From: CAYZJD01 sp964478455
GTDB taxonomy: Bacteria; Acidobacteriota; Terriglobia; Bryobacterales; Bryobacteraceae
Direction: 5' to 3'
DNA length: 10,058 nucleotides
Assembly: GCA_964478455.1 (NCBI GenBank)
Contig: CAYZJD010000155.1
Coordinates: 1-10,058 of the forward strand
Part shown: in pieces, positions 1 to 7,178 of the stretch
Layout: every line of letters starts with the position of its first letter
How positions within the stretch are numbered: the first letter of the stretch is position 1
Notes under the pieces: model-generated
Told to the model about the DNA's origin: nothing
The model's input: the letters and a program-made list of their open reading frames with translations, nothing else
Database searches by the model: none
Translations under genes and position numbers: made by a program

Positions 1-141
1 TTTCTTCTGAATTGTTCCAGCCCGCACAGACTGCGGATTTTGCAAGTACCTCTCCAGTCTTGTCCGACGCCGGCAGTTCCGCCGGCGGATGGCTGCGGCG
101 GATGCCGCGCTGGAGCTTCTGCTGGCGCGACCGCCGGCATT

Positions 142-159
142 GCGGGCCTAGCGGCCCGC
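142..159 (-). terminator. GC-rich hairpin downstream of the ThDP gene, possible terminator
   Basis: GCGGGCC (142-148) and GGCCCGC (153-159) form a perfect 7-bp stem with a 4-nt loop. The hairpin lies about 45 nt past the stop of the minus-strand ThDP gene. No T-run follows on the minus strand, so it is not a canonical intrinsic terminator. It could act as a 3' mRNA-stabilising hairpin or be chance in GC-rich DNA. I saw no gene in the rest of positions 1-204. Confidence 0.25.
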
Positions 160-204
160 TGCACCGAGTGTCAGGGACAGCCCGTGGGATAGGCGATCGC
201 CTCA

Positions 205-1761
205 TCACGGATTCCCGCCCACGATCGGTACGTGAACCACCGTCACGGCCGGCTCGGCCAGCGCTTGCTCAATCGCCGGACGGATTCCACGCGGCTCGTT
301 CACCCGCACGCCGCGAGCGCCGAGCGATTCGGCCAGCCGGTCGATGGCGATTGGCCCGAGCGAACTCGCGATCGGCTCGCCGAACTGCTGCATGTGGCCG
401 GCGCGCGTGATCCCCCAGCCCTGGTCGTCTGCGACGATGGCCACGAAGGGAAGCTGCTGCCGCGCCGCGCACTCCAGCTCCGCCACGTTGAACGTAAACG
501 CGCCGTCGCCGGAGAGCAGAATCACCGGCCGGTCCGGATAGGTCAGCCGCGCCGCCATCGCGCCCCCGATTCCCCAGCCGACCACGGCGCTCCGCCCGCA
601 GGTGAGCCAGTGGCCGGGGTAGCGATCGCACAAAAGCTGATGAGCCCACTGGCCGATGCTGCCGCCGTCGATCAGCAGCACTGTTTCGTCCGTCAGCACT
701 TCTCTAAGAGCGCCGATGATGTGAATTGCGTGCGTACCCTGCTGCGCCTGCCGCCTGCCGGTCTCCTCGACTGTGCGGCGGAACTCGTCGCGCCGCCGTC
801 CTGCTTCGTCGAGCCACGCGCGAAACGGCTTGAGGCCGCGCCGCTCGCACGCTGCTTCCACTTTTTCCCACGCGGCCGTCACCGCGAGGATGCGCGCTTC
901 CTCGTTTACTGCGCCTGGCTGAAGAAAACCGACCCGGTAATCGGACACCGCGCCCGCCATCACGATGCAGTCCGCCTCTGCAAGCAAGCGCGGGCCGCCC
1001 GTCGCCGCCCCAATCACGCCCATGAAAGTTGCGCTCGGGCGATCGACGCTCCCGCGATCCCAGATCGGAACTACCACCGGAATCGAGTACCGTTCAGCGA
1101 AGTCGAGCATCGCACTGGCGGCGCCCTCGTAGTACACGCCGCTGCCCGCTACGATCAGCGGACGCTCGGACTCCCGCAGCGCCGCGGCGCAGACCTGGGG
1201 GTCGTCTTCCCCTGGCGCCGGCGGCGGGCTCGTTCCCCTTCGCAGCGGTCGGGACGGTTCTATCTGGCTCGTCTGGATGTCCATGGGAAAGGTGAGATGA
1301 ACGGGCCCGGGTGGATAAGCGGTCGCAACATCCCAGGCTTCACCAAGTATCTGAGGCACGCGGTCGGCGCAGTCGATGCCCCGCGCGTACTTCGTGACAC
1401 TGGAGGCGAGCGCCACCTGGTCGAAGTCCTGGAAGTGGCCCATGCCCGCCGTGCGCAGCGCCCCGGCGCCGCTCACGAGCAGCATCGGCGAGCCGTCGAA
1501 GTACGCGTTCACGACTCCGGTGAGCGCGTTGACGTGCGCCACTCCGCTAGAGACCGCGCACACGCCCGGCCGCCGCGTCAACCGGCCTGCGTACTCGGCG
1601 ATGTAGCCCGCGGTCTGCTCGTTGCGCGTGTCGATCAACCGCAGCCCCGCGCGCCGGGCGGCGTGATACAGCGGATCGAGCCCGTGCCCGCACAGCGTCG
1701 CCATCCACTCGACTCCGCGAACGCGGAGCCCTTCTATGAACCACTCGACAGCGGTCATCAT
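205..1761 (-). CDS. Thiamine-diphosphate-dependent enzyme, acetolactate synthase/decarboxylase superfamily
   Basis: The product is 518 aa and has the usual three-domain layout of the acetolactate synthase/pyruvate decarboxylase superfamily. The N-terminal Pyr domain (about 1-165) carries the cofactor-activating glutamate in RNEQTAGY (E48). The central domain (about 188-310) contains PLIVAGSGV. The C-terminal PP domain contains GDG (418-420), the start of the ThDP/Mg motif. The usual NN at the end of that motif is replaced by DD (445-446, in ADDQGWG). Such enzymes cleave or form C-C bonds next to a keto group (acetolactate synthase, benzoylformate decarboxylase, oxalyl-CoA decarboxylase and others). 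The substrate cannot be read here. At 518 aa it is shorter than most catalytic ALS subunits (550-600 aa), and no regulatory subunit lies nearby. The start was chosen because GGAGGA (1766-1771) sits 4 nt before ATG 1761. A second ATG at 1758 is 7 nt away and equally plausible. An upstream in-frame start at 1830 is not needed. The product is likely cytoplasmic and is divergent from the GH42 gene. Confidence 0.88.
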   Translation of the reverse strand: MMTAVEWFIEGLRVRGVEWMATLCGHGLDPLYHAARRAGLRLIDTRNEQTAGYIAEYAGRLTRRPGVCAVSSGVAHVNALTGVVNAYFDGSPMLLVSGAGALRTAGMGHFQDFDQVALASSVTKYARGIDCADRVPQILGEAWDVATAYPPGPVHLTFPMDIQTSQIEPSRPLRRGTSPPPAPGEDDPQVCAAALRESERPLIVAGSGVYYEGAASAMLDFAERYSIPVVVPIWDRGSVDRPSATFMGVIGAATGGPRLLAEADCIVMAGAVSDYRVGFLQPGAVNEEARILAVTAAWEKVEAACERRGLKPFRAWLDEAGRRRDEFRRTVEETGRRQAQQGTHAIHIIGALREVLTDETVLLIDGGSIGQWAHQLLCDRYPGHWLTCGRSAVVGWGIGGAMAARLTYPDRPVILLSGDGAFTFNVAELECAARQQLPFVAIVADDQGWGITRAGHMQQFGEPIASSLGPIAIDRLAESLGARGVRVNEPRGIRPAIEQALAEPAVTVVHVPIVGGNP

Positions 1762-1854
1762 TGATTCCTCCCGGCCCAGACTAGCGCAGGCGTCGCCGCC
1801 TGCGCATGAAGCCGTACCGGTCCGGCTCAAAGGCCCGCAGCGCGGCGGTTTGCG

Positions 1855-1865
1855 GATAATACAAC
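1855..1865 (+). promoter_or_regulatory. AT-rich pocket in the divergent intergenic region, possible -10 element
   Basis: The 176-bp gap between the divergent ThDP and GH42 genes has one AT-rich spot. It reads GATAAT (1855-1860) followed by TACAAC (1860-1865) on the plus strand, and contains TATTAT on the minus strand. Either strand could use it as a -10 element. I found no matching -35 hexamer in either direction, so this is only a weak suggestion of where a promoter lies. Confidence 0.2.
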
Positions 1866-1937
1866 TGGACCACGCCGGACGGCGGTCGCTCAGCGGCGGG
1901 ACCGCGTTTCCCGGCGCCGGCCACGGGAGTATCTCGC

Positions 1938-4064
1938 ATGAACATCGGTTCGTTTCCGACTCTTCTGCTCATTCTCTTTGCGGCCATCATTGAGCCCGCG
2001 TTGCCCGCAGGCCGCCCCACGCTGCCGGACGAGTTTCTCTTCGGGGCGAGCACCTACCCGGAATTGCAGACCCGGGAGGAATGGAACCGCATGTTGGACC
2101 TGTTCCAGAAGGCTCGTTTCAACGCCGTCCGGGTGAGCGAATCCTCCTGGGGCAACCTCGAGAACGCGCCCGGCAAATACAACTTCGGCTGGCTCAGGGA
2201 CTACCTCGACGGCGTTCACAAGCGCGGCATGAAGGTAATCCTTGGAACCTCCAGCTACATTGCTCCGCAGTGGCTGACCGCAAAGAACTCCGATCTGCTC
2301 GTCGAGCTGAATCCCGGCTGGAAGGTCCACCCCATGGCGCGCAAGGCCGCCTGTCTGAACCACCCGGCGTACCGGCAGGCGCTCCGGCGTTACATCCTCG
2401 CTCTCGGGCGCGCGTTCAAGGACCACCCGGCGGTGATCGGATGGCAGCTCGACAACGAGATCGAATTCGTCGTCGGTCAGCCTTGCTACAACGCGGCCTG
2501 TGAGCGTGCCTGGCGCGAGTGGCTGAGGAGGGTCTATCGTACGCCCGAGGAATTCAACGAACGGCTCAACTTAGTAAGTTGGGGAATGCAGGTAAGCTCG
2601 TTCGATGACGTACCGCAACCACGATCGGTGGTAGAAGGCGGCTCCGCCGGCCGGAGCGGTCTGCCGGCGCTGGCGCTGGCCAACCTGCACTTCCTCCGCG
2701 ACGTCATTCTCGAGTTCTTCGCCGAACAGGCGCAGACGCTCCGGGAGGCGGGAGCAGGCCAGTGGATCACCACCGATTGGAACACCGTGTGGACCGCGCT
2801 GGCCGACGATCCGCAGGCGCGCAAGTCGCTGGATCTCGCCGGTCTGAACTTCTACCAGCCCTCCGCCGACATTCCGGACTACTGGACCACGCTCGCCTGG
2901 CACCTGGACATGCACCGCTCCGCCCACGGGCTCGGCCATTTCCTGGTAACCGAAACGCGGGTCGGCGTGGCCGGCGACGTGATCATGTGGGACCCCTTCC
3001 AAAGTAAGGAGCAGTTTCGCATGTGGATGCTCCAGCCGGCTGCCTTCGGCGCCTCCGGCCTGCTGTACTGGTCCGGCAACCGCTGGCATGGCGGGCACTG
3101 GCCGCACTGGGGCGGCGTGCTGGATTGGACCGGCGCGGCAGAGCTGGATTTCGGCTGGCTGGTCGAGCTCGGCGAGTTCTTTCACAAATCGAGTGAGCGC
3201 CTGTTGCGTAACCCGGTGAAAGCCGATGCGGCGGTGATTACCGACTTCGATCAGCGCGGCGCACTCCATGTTTACGCCCATGTGCCCTCCAGTAATCAGG
3301 TGCTCCCGCAGGCCTTCGATGCGCTGCACCGGCTGGGAATCGGCGTCGACAGCCTCAGCGTCGAAGAGGCTGCGCGGTCCGGCAGGCTCGCCGGGTATGC
3401 GCTGGTGGTCCTGCCGGCGGCCACGGCCCTCGATGACCCAAAGCTTCCTCAGGCGCTCGCAGAGTACGCAGAGAACGGCGGCCACGTCGTCATTACGCCG
3501 TTCACCGCGTACCAGTCGTGGGACGGTGTATTCCGCCGGGACGGATTTGGCGCCAACCTGGCCGGCCTCACCGGAGTCGTCGTGCGGACCGCGCGAAGAA
3601 TGGGCACGTCCGCCGACAAGGGACGGGAGGACCAGCGAGTGAGCTGGCTCGGCGGAGTGTCGACCGTCGGGATCGACGGCTACTGCGAGTACATGGACGT
3701 CCGCCCTGACGCGGAGGTGATCGGCCGGTTCGAGAGCAGCGAGCCGGTGCTGAACGGCCGGCCCGCCGTCACCAGGAGGAAAGTCGGCAAGGGCGCTGTG
3801 CTCAAGCTGGCGTTCTGGCCGCAGGACGACTCGGTACTTCGCCTCTTTGCGGAACTGGCACCGGACCCGGCCCGGCGGCTGGCGGCCCCCACGCCTCCTG
3901 GCATCCAGGCCGTGCCCAGGACGGACGGCAGCCTGTTCGTCATCAATACAACGCCCGGTTCCGCAACCATCCGGCTTGCGAGGACGGCGTCGGACCGAAT
4001 CTCCGGACGGAGCCTCGGGCCGGCTGTGCAAATGCGTGGCTACGAGGTCCTCTGGCTGGAGTAG
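1938..4064 (+). CDS. Secreted GH42 beta-galactosidase-like glycoside hydrolase
   Basis: The product is 708 aa, the normal size for GH42. Residues 1-24 look like a Sec signal peptide (hydrophobic 7-19, cleavage likely after ALPA), so the enzyme is probably exported. That is less usual, because many GH42 enzymes are cytoplasmic. The TIM barrel spans about 28-420. It carries the acid/base motif GWQLDNEIEF (E174) and a probable nucleophile E339 in FLVTETR, followed by an aromatic stretch around 377-392 that fits the sugar-binding cleft. Residues about 428-640 match the Rossmann-like trimerisation domain (VITDFDQRG; YALVVLPAATALDD; GGHVVITPF). About 650-708 would be the small C-terminal beta domain. 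GH42 enzymes release terminal beta-galactose, and some act on alpha-arabinosides. The exact substrate is not visible. GGGAG (1925-1929) lies 8 nt before ATG 1938, which supports this start. The UroD-like gene follows after 56 nt on the same strand. Confidence 0.9.
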   Translation: MNIGSFPTLLLILFAAIIEPALPAGRPTLPDEFLFGASTYPELQTREEWNRMLDLFQKARFNAVRVSESSWGNLENAPGKYNFGWLRDYLDGVHKRGMKVILGTSSYIAPQWLTAKNSDLLVELNPGWKVHPMARKAACLNHPAYRQALRRYILALGRAFKDHPAVIGWQLDNEIEFVVGQPCYNAACERAWREWLRRVYRTPEEFNERLNLVSWGMQVSSFDDVPQPRSVVEGGSAGRSGLPALALANLHFLRDVILEFFAEQAQTLREAGAGQWITTDWNTVWTALADDPQARKSLDLAGLNFYQPSADIPDYWTTLAWHLDMHRSAHGLGHFLVTETRVGVAGDVIMWDPFQSKEQFRMWMLQPAAFGASGLLYWSGNRWHGGHWPHWGGVLDWTGAAELDFGWLVELGEFFHKSSERLLRNPVKADAAVITDFDQRGALHVYAHVPSSNQVLPQAFDALHRLGIGVDSLSVEEAARSGRLAGYALVVLPAATALDDPKLPQALAEYAENGGHVVITPFTAYQSWDGVFRRDGFGANLAGLTGVVVRTARRMGTSADKGREDQRVSWLGGVSTVGIDGYCEYMDVRPDAEVIGRFESSEPVLNGRPAVTRRKVGKGAVLKLAFWPQDDSVLRLFAELAPDPARRLAAPTPPGIQAVPRTDGSLFVINTTPGSATIRLARTASDRISGRSLGPAVQMRGYEVLWLE

Positions 4065-4120
4065 GAGAAGGCAACCGAACCGCCGGCTGCCTTCCCGGGT
4101 ACAATTCAAGAGGTCAAGGT

Positions 4121-5206
4121 ATGAATCACCGGGAACGTGTCATCGCCGCTCTTTCTCGCCAGGCGCCTGACCGCTGCCCCATGCAAGTGAGCTTTACCCC
4201 CGAATTCGCCGAACGCCTTCGGACCGACCTGCGAATCCGCGGCCGCCAGGTGCACAACCCGCATGGCGGCGGCAACACCTATGAACTCGAGCGCGCGCTC
4301 GAACAGGACATGCTTCTCACCTCCGTCGGTTGGGCCGATTCCTACTACCAGCAACCCGGAGATTACGTGGACGAGTGGGGCATCTCCTGGAAATCGATTC
4401 CCTACACGACGCCTTACGGAGTTGGTCGCTACACGGAGACCGTCGCGCGCCCGCTGGCGGATCGTGCCGCATTGCGCGACTACAGGCCCCCGGATCCCAA
4501 CCGCCCGGAGCTGTATGCCGAGGCCGCGCGCGTCCTCCAGGATTACCGGGACGAGTACTGGATCGTGGGAGTGACCGTGACAACCATCTTCGAGACAGCG
4601 TGGGCCCTGCGCGGATATGAGCAGTTGATGATCGACTTTATCGAAGATCCCGGCCTCGCGGAGGCCATCCTCGAGATTCCCTTTCGTTATCACCTCTCCG
4701 CCGCCATCCAACTGGTGCGAATGGGCGTCGACATGATCTGGATCGGAGATGACGTCGGCGCGCAGAACGCCATGCTGATTTCGCCGGCGCTGTGGCGCAA
4801 GTACCTCAAGCCGCGCGTGGCCTGCTTCATCGCAACGCTGAAGGCGATCAATCCACGGCTGAAGATCGCCTACCACTCCGACGGCTGCATTTACCCGATC
4901 ATCGCCGAGCTGATCGAAATCGGCGTGGACGTTTTGAATCCGATACAGCCGGCCTCGATGGATCCGGTGAAGCTGAAACGAGAATACGGCGACAGGCTCT
5001 GCTTCTGGGGATCGATCGACGAGCAGCGTACCTTGCCGTTCGGCACTCCGGACGACGTTCGCGCCGAGGTGCTGGCGCGCTTGCGCACTCTCGGGGAGGG
5101 CGGCGGGCTGATCCTCGGGCCGACCCACCACGTCCAGCTCGATACGCCGATGGAGAACTTCTGGGCGATGGTCAACACCATCACCGGGACGCCCTGCCGC
5201 TCGTAG
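4121..5206 (+). CDS. Uroporphyrinogen decarboxylase (UroD) superfamily protein, probable methyltransferase-like
   Basis: The product is 361 aa and matches the UroD/MtaA superfamily in layout: N-terminal MNHRERVIAAL, IGDDVGAQ (208-215) followed by SPALWRKYLKPR, then YHSDGCI (251-257), VDVLNPIQP (269-277), DRLCFWGSID (291-300) and LGPTHHVQLDTP (332-343). True HemE enzymes decarboxylate uroporphyrinogen III. Divergent members such as MtaA/CmuA-type proteins transfer methyl groups to or from corrinoid proteins or coenzyme M, using a zinc site. H252 is a candidate functional residue, but a complete zinc triad is not obvious. No other haem or corrinoid gene lies in the window. A HemE role is therefore unlikely and the substrate is unknown. 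AGAGG (4109-4113) sits 7 nt before ATG 4121. The 56-nt gap after the GH42 gene suggests co-transcription. No signal peptide is seen, so it is likely cytoplasmic. Confidence 0.85.
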   Translation: MNHRERVIAALSRQAPDRCPMQVSFTPEFAERLRTDLRIRGRQVHNPHGGGNTYELERALEQDMLLTSVGWADSYYQQPGDYVDEWGISWKSIPYTTPYGVGRYTETVARPLADRAALRDYRPPDPNRPELYAEAARVLQDYRDEYWIVGVTVTTIFETAWALRGYEQLMIDFIEDPGLAEAILEIPFRYHLSAAIQLVRMGVDMIWIGDDVGAQNAMLISPALWRKYLKPRVACFIATLKAINPRLKIAYHSDGCIYPIIAELIEIGVDVLNPIQPASMDPVKLKREYGDRLCFWGSIDEQRTLPFGTPDDVRAEVLARLRTLGEGGGLILGPTHHVQLDTPMENFWAMVNTITGTPCRS

Positions 5207-5261
5207 TCCCAATTGCGCGTCCCGGCCCGCCATCCAACCAACGCCGCTCGCTCCGCCTCGT

Positions 5262-5291
5262 TTGACTTCCCCCCGCTGGTCGCGCTATGTT
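5262..5291 (+). promoter_or_regulatory. Sigma70-type promoter for the tRNA-Cys pair
   Basis: TTGACT (5262-5267, -35) is separated by 18 nt from TATGTT (5286-5291, -10). This places a transcription start near 5298, about 16 nt before the mature 5' end of the first tRNA. The elements, spacing and position all fit a housekeeping promoter. A second TATGCT (5394-5399), preceded by the same GCGC, lies just before the second tRNA but has no matching -35. It looks like a duplicated promoter remnant, so both tRNAs probably come from this promoter. Confidence 0.65.
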
Positions 5292-5313
5292 GCGACCTGA
5301 GCGCAGTCAGTGT

Positions 5314-5387
<74 letters not shown>

Positions 5388-5417
5388 GTGCGCTATGCTG
5401 GAACGAGAGAGCTCCCC

Positions 5418-5492
<75 letters not shown>

Positions 5493-5641
5493 GCCCATGA
5501 CATTCCTATATAGCCCTCTATGAGAACCTGCTCGCACCGGGATGCGTGGGACTTGTGCCGTCCCTGGGCAGATGGGTCAGCTTGGGCCTCTCTCATGCCC
5601 GGCTGGTGATTCGCTGACCAGGATCCCATCAATGACGTAGT

Positions 5642-5767
5642 ATGAGCTTTCAGCACTCTGTCTACATGCTTGCTCTGTACGCCAAGAGTGCGCAGGTGGA
5701 CTTGACTGAACAGGAGAAGCGCGACATAAAGATGGTTGTGGCGCGGCTGAAAGGAACGGCTCTGTGA
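5642..5767 (+). pseudogene. 3' remnant of a RelE/HigB-type toxin gene
   Basis: A short frame encodes 41 residues. The segment VYMLALYAKSAQ followed by VDLTEQEKRDIK resembles the C-terminal end of RelE/HigB-type toxins (the group with endings like LYAKNE..DLT..E). Full toxins of this group are about 100-120 aa, so roughly the first two thirds is missing. Upstream the frame meets a stop at 5633-5635, and the preceding 150 bp after the tRNA shows no convincing toxin sequence in another frame. Its stop overlaps the antitoxin start by one base (TGATG at 5765-5769), the usual arrangement of an intact toxin-antitoxin operon. It is almost certainly inactive as an RNase. The short frame may simply persist as leader for the antitoxin. 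Confidence 0.6.
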
Positions 5768-6108
5768 TGAGCGGGAGAACGTCGGCTAACAAGGCTCCCC
5801 GGCCGAAAAGGTCCAAGTTGGGCCGGCAGATTATCGAAGGTTTGAGGCTCGTCGGGAAGCACGTCAAGCGCGAGATCGAGCTTCCCGTCCGTTATGTTGA
5901 GGTGCCGGATTTTGTGGATGTGAAGGCCGTCCGCGAAAAGTCGGGACTCACGCAAGCTGAGTTCGCCCGGCGGTATGGAATCAGTCCGCGATCTTTGCAG
6001 GAGTGGGAGCAAGGTCGGCGACAGCCGGAAGGGGCCGTTCGCGCCTATTTGCTTGTGATTGACCGCGACCCGCGAGCGGTTGAGACCGCACTTCGACAGC
6101 TCGGCTAG
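5767..6108 (+). CDS. HigA/NadS-type antitoxin, XRE-family HTH protein
   Basis: The product is 113 aa. A basic N-terminus (about 1-20) leads to LGRQIIEGLRLVGKH and then PDFVDVKAVREKSG. Residues about 53-82 form an XRE helix-turn-helix (LTQAEFARRYGISPRSLQEWEQGRRQP). The layout, including the closing DRDPRAVETAL, is that of the antitoxin partner of RelE/HigB-like toxins, which neutralises the toxin and represses its own operon. The ATG at 5767 is preferred over GTG 5764 because it gives the classical TGATG overlap with the toxin remnant. AAGGA (5751-5755) lies 11 nt upstream, a rather long spacing. With the toxin truncated, this is an orphan antitoxin, and a DNA-binding role may be all that remains. 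The RlaP-like gene starts 22 nt after its stop. Confidence 0.85.
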   Translation: MSGRTSANKAPRPKRSKLGRQIIEGLRLVGKHVKREIELPVRYVEVPDFVDVKAVREKSGLTQAEFARRYGISPRSLQEWEQGRRQPEGAVRAYLLVIDRDPRAVETALRQLG

Positions 6109-6130
6109 CCCTGCCTATTGCGAAGCTCCC

Positions 6131-6943
6131 ATGGTGCATGGAATCTCTGATGTGATGATGGCGCGCGTTGACAAGTGCCTCGCGCGGTGTGAGATCTCGG
6201 AGGACGTTGTTGTCTGTCTGGCAGTGGAATCCGGCAGCCGTGCCTGGGGATTCCCTTCAGTTGACTCCGATTATGACGTGCGCTTCCTTTATGTTCGTCG
6301 GCCGGAGTGGTACCTGGCGATCGAGCTTGAGGAACGTCCCGATGTGATCGAACGTCCCCTGGCAGATGGTGTCGATCTTAGTGGTTGGGATCTGAGAAAG
6401 GCATTGAAGTTGTTCCGTAAGTCGAACCCGCCGCTGATGGAGTGGCTTCAGTGTCCTCTCGTCTACCGCGAACGGTTTTCTGTCGCCGCACGCTTGCGCG
6501 AGCTGCTTCCCCTCTTCTATTCGCCCCGGGCGGCCTATTTCCACTACCTGCACATGGCTCGGGGCAACTTTCGCGAATACCTGCGCGGCGATTCCGTGTG
6601 GGTGAAGAAGTACCTTTACGTTTTGCGTCCCCTGCTGGCGGTCCTCTGGATTGAGCGCGGACTTGGCCCGGTTCCCATCGAGTTCAGCAAGCTTGTCGAG
6701 GCGACCGTTGTCCAATCACGTGTCCGCGAGGCGATAGAACGACTGGTCCAGGAGAAGGCCGCCGGAGCAGAACTCGACCGCGGGCCTCGCATCGAGGCCA
6801 TCAGTGAGTTCATCGACAGCGAAATGAAGAGATGCGAATCAGCGGCGGACGTCGCGGAGACACCTGCCTCTTCTCTTGACGCGCTGAACAACCTCTTTCG
6901 CGAGGTCCTGAATGAAGTATGGGCGCCCAAACAGCCTGCGTAG
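6131..6943 (+). CDS. RlaP-like nucleotidyltransferase (DNA polymerase beta superfamily)
   Basis: The product is 270 aa. The nucleotidyltransferase signature is complete: GSRAWGFPSVDSDYDVR at 35-51, with the GS motif (35-36) and the metal-binding pair D47 and D49. It continues with VDLSGWDLRKALKLFRKSNPPLMEWL (81-106), which resembles the RlaP family (predicted nucleotidyltransferase, COG3541). RlaP was predicted from gene neighbourhoods with RNA ligases to act in RNA repair. No RNA ligase gene is visible here, so the substrate is open. ATG 6131 was chosen because the in-frame TTG at 6059 would overlap the antitoxin gene. ATG 6155 is an alternative. No strong Shine-Dalgarno is present, so it may be translated by coupling to the antitoxin gene 22 nt upstream. 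Base composition looks less GC-rich than the flanking genes. Confidence 0.8.
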   Translation: MVHGISDVMMARVDKCLARCEISEDVVVCLAVESGSRAWGFPSVDSDYDVRFLYVRRPEWYLAIELEERPDVIERPLADGVDLSGWDLRKALKLFRKSNPPLMEWLQCPLVYRERFSVAARLRELLPLFYSPRAAYFHYLHMARGNFREYLRGDSVWVKKYLYVLRPLLAVLWIERGLGPVPIEFSKLVEATVVQSRVREAIERLVQEKAAGAELDRGPRIEAISEFIDSEMKRCESAADVAETPASSLDALNNLFREVLNEVWAPKQPA

Positions 6944-6961
6944 CATCGCGGTGAGGCCACG

Positions 6962-7123
6962 CCACCGCCTACGGCAGACTGGTCTTCTGACGGGCGGCGC
7001 CTTGCCTTTTCGAAGCTGGAGGACGGCCGCTGGCACCTGACGGTGCTCGACGTTGCCGAAGGCCGGGTCGAGCTTGCCCTGCCGGACCCGGCGCGGCCCG
7101 CCGATGGAGAGACACCCGGGCGA
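6962..7123 (+). pseudogene. Fragment of a PD40/TolB-like beta-propeller gene
   Basis: Starting 18 nt after the RlaP-like stop, and in the same frame, the sequence encodes DWSSDGRRLAFSKLEDG followed by RWHLTVLDVAEGRVELAL. This is a clear PD40 repeat (pattern W-SPDGRR-AF followed by a strand ending in D--G). Only one repeat is present, while such propellers have five to seven. There is no start codon or ribosome binding site, and the similarity stops around 7123. It is best read as the 3' remnant of a larger gene whose upstream part was lost when the tRNA-adjacent island formed. Family assignment rests on a single repeat. Confidence 0.55.
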
Positions 7124-7141
7124 GTCCGCGCAAAAATAGCC

Positions 7142-7169
7142 TGTAACGTAGTCCCGGCTCGCGAGTATT
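7142..7169 (+). promoter_or_regulatory. Possible ECF-type promoter upstream of the sigma factor
   Basis: TGTAAC (7142-7147) resembles the AAC-containing -35 element of ECF sigma factors. With a 16-nt spacer it pairs with AGTATT (7164-7169). Transcription would then start close to ATG 7179, which has no Shine-Dalgarno. That would make the message leaderless and the gene possibly autoregulated. The -10 match is poor, so this is tentative. Confidence 0.25.
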
Positions 7170-7178
7170 GTCGTATTG

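Noticed and set aside
232..1764. Long plus-strand open frame of 510 codons opposite the ThDP gene
   Set aside because: It is an antisense shadow of a high-GC gene. The minus-strand frame carries clear ThDP enzyme motifs, while this one is Arg/Ala/His-rich without domains.
4100..4105. TACAAT as a -10 element before the UroD-like gene
   Set aside because: A start site about 7 nt downstream would fall inside or after the Shine-Dalgarno at 4109-4113, and there is no -35 element.
2571..4109. Minus-strand open frame of 512 codons opposite the GH42 gene
   Set aside because: It is an antisense shadow. The plus strand has a signal peptide and GH42 catalytic motifs.
4106..5233. Minus-strand open frame of 375 codons opposite the UroD-like gene
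   Set aside because: It is an antisense shadow. The plus strand has conserved UroD-family motifs along its whole length.
5493..5641. Search for the missing 5' part of the toxin, or for an integrase end, after the tRNA genes
   Set aside because: No frame in these 149 bp gives convincing toxin or recombinase sequence. I see no repeat of the tRNA 3' end downstream either.
7043..7178. In-frame N-terminal extension of the sigma region 4 frame from GTG 7043
   Set aside because: The frame stays open by chance from the PD40 remnant through the out-of-frame copy of region 2. The real sigma start is in the other frame at 7179.
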